DNA from: Kiritimatiellales bacterium
GTDB taxonomy: Bacteria > Verrucomicrobiota > Kiritimatiellia > Kiritimatiellales > Pontiellaceae
Direction: 5' to 3'
Length of the DNA: 8,091 nucleotides
Assembly: GCA_030630445.1 (NCBI GenBank)
Contig: DAOVNC010000148.1
Location: 1-8,091, forward strand
How positions within the stretch are numbered: the first letter of the stretch is position 1; the number at the start of each line of letters is the position of its first letter. The translations under genes and the position numbers were made by a program. Of this stretch, positions 5,809-8,091 are shown piece by piece. The notes under the pieces are model-generated. The model saw nothing but the letters and a program-made list of their open reading frames with translations. It did no database searches and was not told the origin of the DNA.

Positions 5809-5836
5809 ATAGTACCCATATCCCGAAACGAGTCAA
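5809..5836 (-). promoter_or_regulatory. Promoter of tRNA-Val
   Basis: The minus strand has TTGACT (5836-5831), a 16-base spacer and TACTAT (5814-5809), placing the start about 16 bases before the mature tRNA 5' end. It lies in the 79-base gap after the esterase gene, consistent with separate, constitutive tRNA transcription. Confidence 0.6.
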
Positions 5837-5865
5837 GTGGTGAAAATGGAAAAGAACCGGATTTT

Positions 5866-6495
5866 CTATCCAACAACGGTCTGCATCCATGCATTCGCCA
5901 TCAAGGCATGGCCGGCCATAGTGGGATGTACGCCATCGAAGGCCCAATAAGACGGGATCTGCCGACCCTTTGCGGCGACGAATGCAGCATCGAAATCCAC
6001 CCAGATGGCACCGAATTCTTCGGCGAGCTTTCTCAGGATTCCAATCTTTGGATCCAGGTCTTCGCGCATTTTTTCAATGGAGGGATCGGTGTGAAGAAGG
6101 AACGGCGAACAGATCACGATTTTGGTGGAGGTTTCGTTCTGCACATGTTCCAGCAATTCTCGGCATTCGGTGCTGAAAACCCCATCCTGCGTTGGGTCAT
6201 TCTGGTCGTAGCGCCGCCATGTATTGTTGACGCCGATCAAAATGGAAACCCAGTCAGGTTTAAGTTCAATGCAGTCCTCGTCCCAGCGGGCCAGCAGGTG
6301 GCACGTGCTGTCGCCGCCAATGCCGCGATTGAGAAAACGCAGATTGAGTTCGGCACGCTCCAGCCCGAGCCTGCCCGCCAGCATCGCCGCGTATCCCATT
6401 CCGAGCGAAGCGAGGTCGTTGCGGTCGCGACCGCAGTCGGTAATGCTATCGCCAATGAACAGGATCAAGTCGTCTTTCTTGAAAGGAACCGTCAC
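5866..6495 (-). CDS. SGNH/GDSL hydrolase, Axe2-like carbohydrate acetylesterase
   Basis: This 209-residue single-domain protein has all four SGNH blocks. Block I is FIGDSITDCG with nucleophile S17; block II is NRGIGGDS (G60/G61); block III is IGVNNTW (N90 or N91); block V is DGVHPT with D187 and H190. The ITDCGRxR start, the LKPDWVSILIGVNNTWRRYD stretch and the W-A-F-D-G-V-H-P-T-M-A-G-H end resemble acetylxylan esterase Axe2. The likely reaction is removal of acetyl groups from xylan-type oligosaccharides. There is no signal peptide, so it would act in the cytoplasm on imported oligosaccharides; the exact substrate is unproven. The start is GTG (6493-6495), which overlaps the hisC stop as GTGA and suggests translational coupling. 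No in-frame ATG occurs before the nucleophile. No strong terminator follows. Confidence 0.88.
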   Translation of the reverse strand: MTVPFKKDDLILFIGDSITDCGRDRNDLASLGMGYAAMLAGRLGLERAELNLRFLNRGIGGDSTCHLLARWDEDCIELKPDWVSILIGVNNTWRRYDQNDPTQDGVFSTECRELLEHVQNETSTKIVICSPFLLHTDPSIEKMREDLDPKIGILRKLAEEFGAIWVDFDAAFVAAKGRQIPSYWAFDGVHPTMAGHALMANAWMQTVVG

Positions 6496-7583
6496 CCCAT
6501 CACTTCCTTGAGCGCATCCAGCATAGTTTGGTTTTGCGACGGAGTACCAATCGTGATCCGAATATAATCAGGCAGTCCGTACGGATCCATCGGTCGGACA
6601 ATCACCTTGCGCTTCTGCAACTCTTGAAATACCTCGCGTCCACTGCCGGTTTTGACGAGGATAAAGTTGGCGCCGGACGGCACGGTTTCGATTCCAAGCT
6701 TGGGAAGCTCGCGCTCGAAGAACTCCAGTCCTTGGAAAACCATTTCCCGCGTTTCGACGATATGCGGCACGTCGTCGAGCGCGGCCATGGCGCCAGCCTG
6801 CGCCATGGCGTTGACGTTGAAGGGTTGGCGCACCTTGTTGAGCAGGGCAATCAAATCGGGATGGCCGATGGCGTAGCCGATGCGCAGTCCGGCGAGGCCA
6901 TAGGCCTTGGAGAAGGTGCGCAGCACGATGATATTCTCTTTCCCGGCGCGGATATGCTTGAGCACGTTGGGTTTCATCTCTTCCGGCATGACTTCGAAGT
7001 AGGCTTCGTCGAAAATGGCGACGACGTGGTCCGGCAGCCTTTCGATAAAGCGGTCGATGGCCTCTTTCGACACCACGGTACCCGTCGGGTTGTTGGGGTT
7101 GCAGATGGCCACAAGCCGTGTTTCCGGCGTGATGGCCGCGAGCATGGCATCGAGGTCGTGCACATGTTCGGGCATCGGGACGCGGATAGCTTCCCCTTCG
7201 TACAACGCCGCGGCTAGAAAGTAGACCGCGAAGGCTTCGGCACCCATAATCAGATTAGTCCCCTGCCCCAGAAACACGTGGCAGAGAAATACAATCAGTT
7301 CGTTGCTGCCGCAACCGAACAGCAGCTGCCCGGGGTCGACGTCGATCTTTTCCGCCAGCTTGCGCTTGAGGTAGAACGCGCCTCCATCGGGATAGCGGTG
7401 CATTTCGGGAATCGCCTCCTGCATCGCTTCAATGGCCAGCGGCGATGGACCCAGTTCGTTTTCGTTCGACGCCACCTTTACAATTGCCGCGATATCATCG
7501 AAGCCCAGTTCGCGAGCCACCTCTTCGATCGGCTTGCCCGGCTCGTACACCCGCAGGTCTGAAATCCACTCTTTCGCTTTCAT
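6492..7583 (-). CDS. hisC: Histidinol-phosphate aminotransferase
   Basis: This 363-residue fold-type I PLP aminotransferase is full length for HisC, which converts imidazole-acetol phosphate and glutamate to histidinol phosphate. Motifs in order are KVASNENELGPSP (36-48), HRYPDGG (62-68), FGCGSNELI (89-97), NPNNPTG (162-168), FDEAYFEV (191-198), TFSKAYGLAGLRIGY with PLP lysine K226 and R234 (223-237), and YIRITIG with substrate-binding R342 (340-346). AAAGGAG at 7591-7597, eight bases upstream, fixes the ATG at 7581-7583. No other his genes are in the window. HisC paralogues can also act on tyrosine or phenylalanine, so a broad or aromatic specificity cannot be excluded. It is the first gene of a two-gene unit with the overlapping esterase and diverges from the symporter genes. 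Confidence 0.94.
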   Translation of the reverse strand: MKAKEWISDLRVYEPGKPIEEVARELGFDDIAAIVKVASNENELGPSPLAIEAMQEAIPEMHRYPDGGAFYLKRKLAEKIDVDPGQLLFGCGSNELIVFLCHVFLGQGTNLIMGAEAFAVYFLAAALYEGEAIRVPMPEHVHDLDAMLAAITPETRLVAICNPNNPTGTVVSKEAIDRFIERLPDHVVAIFDEAYFEVMPEEMKPNVLKHIRAGKENIIVLRTFSKAYGLAGLRIGYAIGHPDLIALLNKVRQPFNVNAMAQAGAMAALDDVPHIVETREMVFQGLEFFERELPKLGIETVPSGANFILVKTGSGREVFQELQKRKVIVRPMDPYGLPDYIRITIGTPSQNQTMLDALKEVMG

Positions 7584-7613
7584 GGTTGCGCTCCTTTGCT
7601 TGATAAGCGGCGC

Positions 7614-7641
7614 ATGGTAGCACGCACTTGACTTGGAGCAA
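7614..7641 (-). promoter_or_regulatory. Possible hisC promoter
   Basis: The minus strand has TTGCTC (7641-7636), a 16-base spacer and TACCAT (7619-7614). The predicted start is about 24 bases before the hisC ATG. The -35 is poor (three of six), but the -10 matches that of the tRNA promoter except at one base. Confidence 0.4.
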
Positions 7642-7735
7642 TCCCTCTTTCATTTGAAATCCAACGCAGTTCTAAAGAGCCCCTTTAATTGTTACAAACA
7701 TGATCATTATGCCAGTGTTAAGTTGTTAATAAAAT

Positions 7736-7750
7736 CAAATAATTTATTTG
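7736..7750. promoter_or_regulatory. Inverted repeat CAAATAA-T-TTATTTG, possible operator
   Basis: Seven-base arms around a single central T form a perfect inverted repeat in the AT-rich part of the divergent intergenic region. It overlaps the candidate -35 of the symporter promoter. A repressor or activator dimer site is plausible but unproven; AT-rich sequence makes such palindromes less improbable. Confidence 0.3.
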
Positions 7751-7776
7751 TACGCCGTATTTATGAACGCTACCAT
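7748..7776 (+). promoter_or_regulatory. Possible promoter of the symporter operon
   Basis: TTGTAC (7748-7753), a 17-base spacer and TACCAT (7771-7776) give a start near 7783, about 31 bases before the accessory gene ATG. The -35 is weak. The -10 is the same hexamer as in the candidate hisC promoter on the other strand. Confidence 0.35.
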
Positions 7777-7813
7777 GTTAACCGTCATACAACAGAAACC
7801 ATAAGGGGACGCA

Positions 7814-7990
7814 ATGCTAGGTATAGAAGACCCATGGGTAGTTACCGCCTTTATTCTCTGCATACTCAGCGCACTGCTGTGTCTGGTTTGGGGAATCATC
7901 AAATGGAACCAAGACGATCCGGAGTCCGAGCCTGAGGAAGAAATAAGGAAATGGGCAGAAGAAGAGGACCGCGTGGAAGAAGAGCTTTAG
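7814..7990 (+). CDS. Symporter small accessory protein
   Basis: This 58-residue protein starts at ATG 7814-7816 and ends at TAG 7988-7990. It begins MLGIEDPWVV, the recognisable opening of small proteins encoded just upstream of sodium:solute symporters. One membrane helix (about 8-29, VVTAFILCILSALLCLVWGII) is followed by KWNQDD and a strongly acidic tail, EEEIRKWAEEEDRVEEEL. The tail is longer than I expect for the family, whose members I recall as often ending soon after the WN motif. Its likely role is to assemble or stabilise the adjacent symporter in the inner membrane. It is preceded by AAGGGGACGCA and followed after nine bases by the symporter start. Its short length makes it easy to miss in automated calls. 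Confidence 0.85.
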   Translation: MLGIEDPWVVTAFILCILSALLCLVWGIIKWNQDDPESEPEEEIRKWAEEEDRVEEEL

Positions 7991-7999
7991 GGGGACGTC

Positions 8000-8091
8000 A
8001 TGATTTCTATTTGGATGATTATAATTGTTGTTACATATCTATGCGTTATTGGCTACCTCGGCTTCCGGGGCTATAGATCGACCAAGTCGGC
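8000..8091 (+). CDS. Sodium:solute symporter (SSS family), N-terminus only; runs off the right edge
   Basis: Thirty full codons are visible from ATG 8000-8002: MISIWMIIIVVTYLCVIGYLG followed by FRGYRSTKS. One hydrophobic helix (about 4-22) followed by GY-x-G-x-x-G-Y-R is the usual first helix and loop of SSS transporters, where the sequence often reads Y(L/F)xxxxxIGYxG. The assignment rests on this short piece plus the upstream accessory protein, whose known partner is this family. The substrate cannot be told from so little. The ribosome site AGGGGGACGTC resembles that of the upstream gene, suggesting matched translation of the pair. Confidence 0.8.
   Translation, partial: MISIWMIIIVVTYLCVIGYLGFRGYRSTKS

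Noticed and set aside
5841..5870. Terminator after the esterase gene (GAAAA...TTTTC)
   Set aside because: The stem is only about five A/T pairs with an eight-base loop and no following T run, too weak to call.
7633..7935. Plus-strand open frame of 100 codons before the symporter
   Set aside because: It spans the promoter region and overlaps the accessory gene in another frame. It has no ribosome site and a low-quality composition.

Overview
The window looks like the chromosome of a Gram-negative bacterium of the PVC group, most likely Kiritimatiellota. This is an inference from three things: a TonB-like/PA14 fusion protein, an Axe2-like polysaccharide esterase, and a small symporter accessory protein upstream of a sodium:solute symporter. 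No rRNA or marker gene settles the taxonomy. Coding DNA is fairly GC-rich. The 1617-1757 and 7660-7800 intergenic stretches are strikingly AT-rich.

Almost everything reads leftward on the minus strand. From right to left: hisC (histidinol-phosphate aminotransferase) overlaps by 4 bases an Axe2-like SGNH esterase. Next is a self-contained tRNA-Val(TAC) unit with its own promoter and intrinsic terminator. A promoter at 5572-5600 then opens a tight run: TonB-like/PA14 membrane protein (37 bp gap), a GlmU-like left-handed beta-helix protein (11 bp gap), and glmM. Beyond glmM the run is broken by two repeat-bounded segments. The first is a ~136 bp AT-rich non-coding element with 7-bp-phased inverted ends, followed by a lolD-type ABC ATPase. 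The second is a ~428 bp unit with 10-bp-phased inverted ends carrying a GxxExxY (PD-(D/E)XK fold) gene. The window ends inside ilvE (branched-chain aminotransferase), which is truncated by the left edge.

At the right end a divergent intergenic region holds a plausible promoter for each direction and a small palindrome. It separates hisC from a rightward pair: a 58-residue symporter small accessory protein and the first 30 codons of a sodium:solute symporter.

Functionally, glmM and the beta-helix protein point to amino-sugar activation for cell-envelope synthesis. LolD and the TonB/PA14 protein also belong to the envelope, while hisC and ilvE are housekeeping amino-acid aminotransferases. The most unusual features are the two adjacent intergenic elements with helically or heptad-phased inverted termini. 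Each starts exactly at the stop codon of the gene upstream, and one encloses the GxxExxY gene like a mobile cassette.
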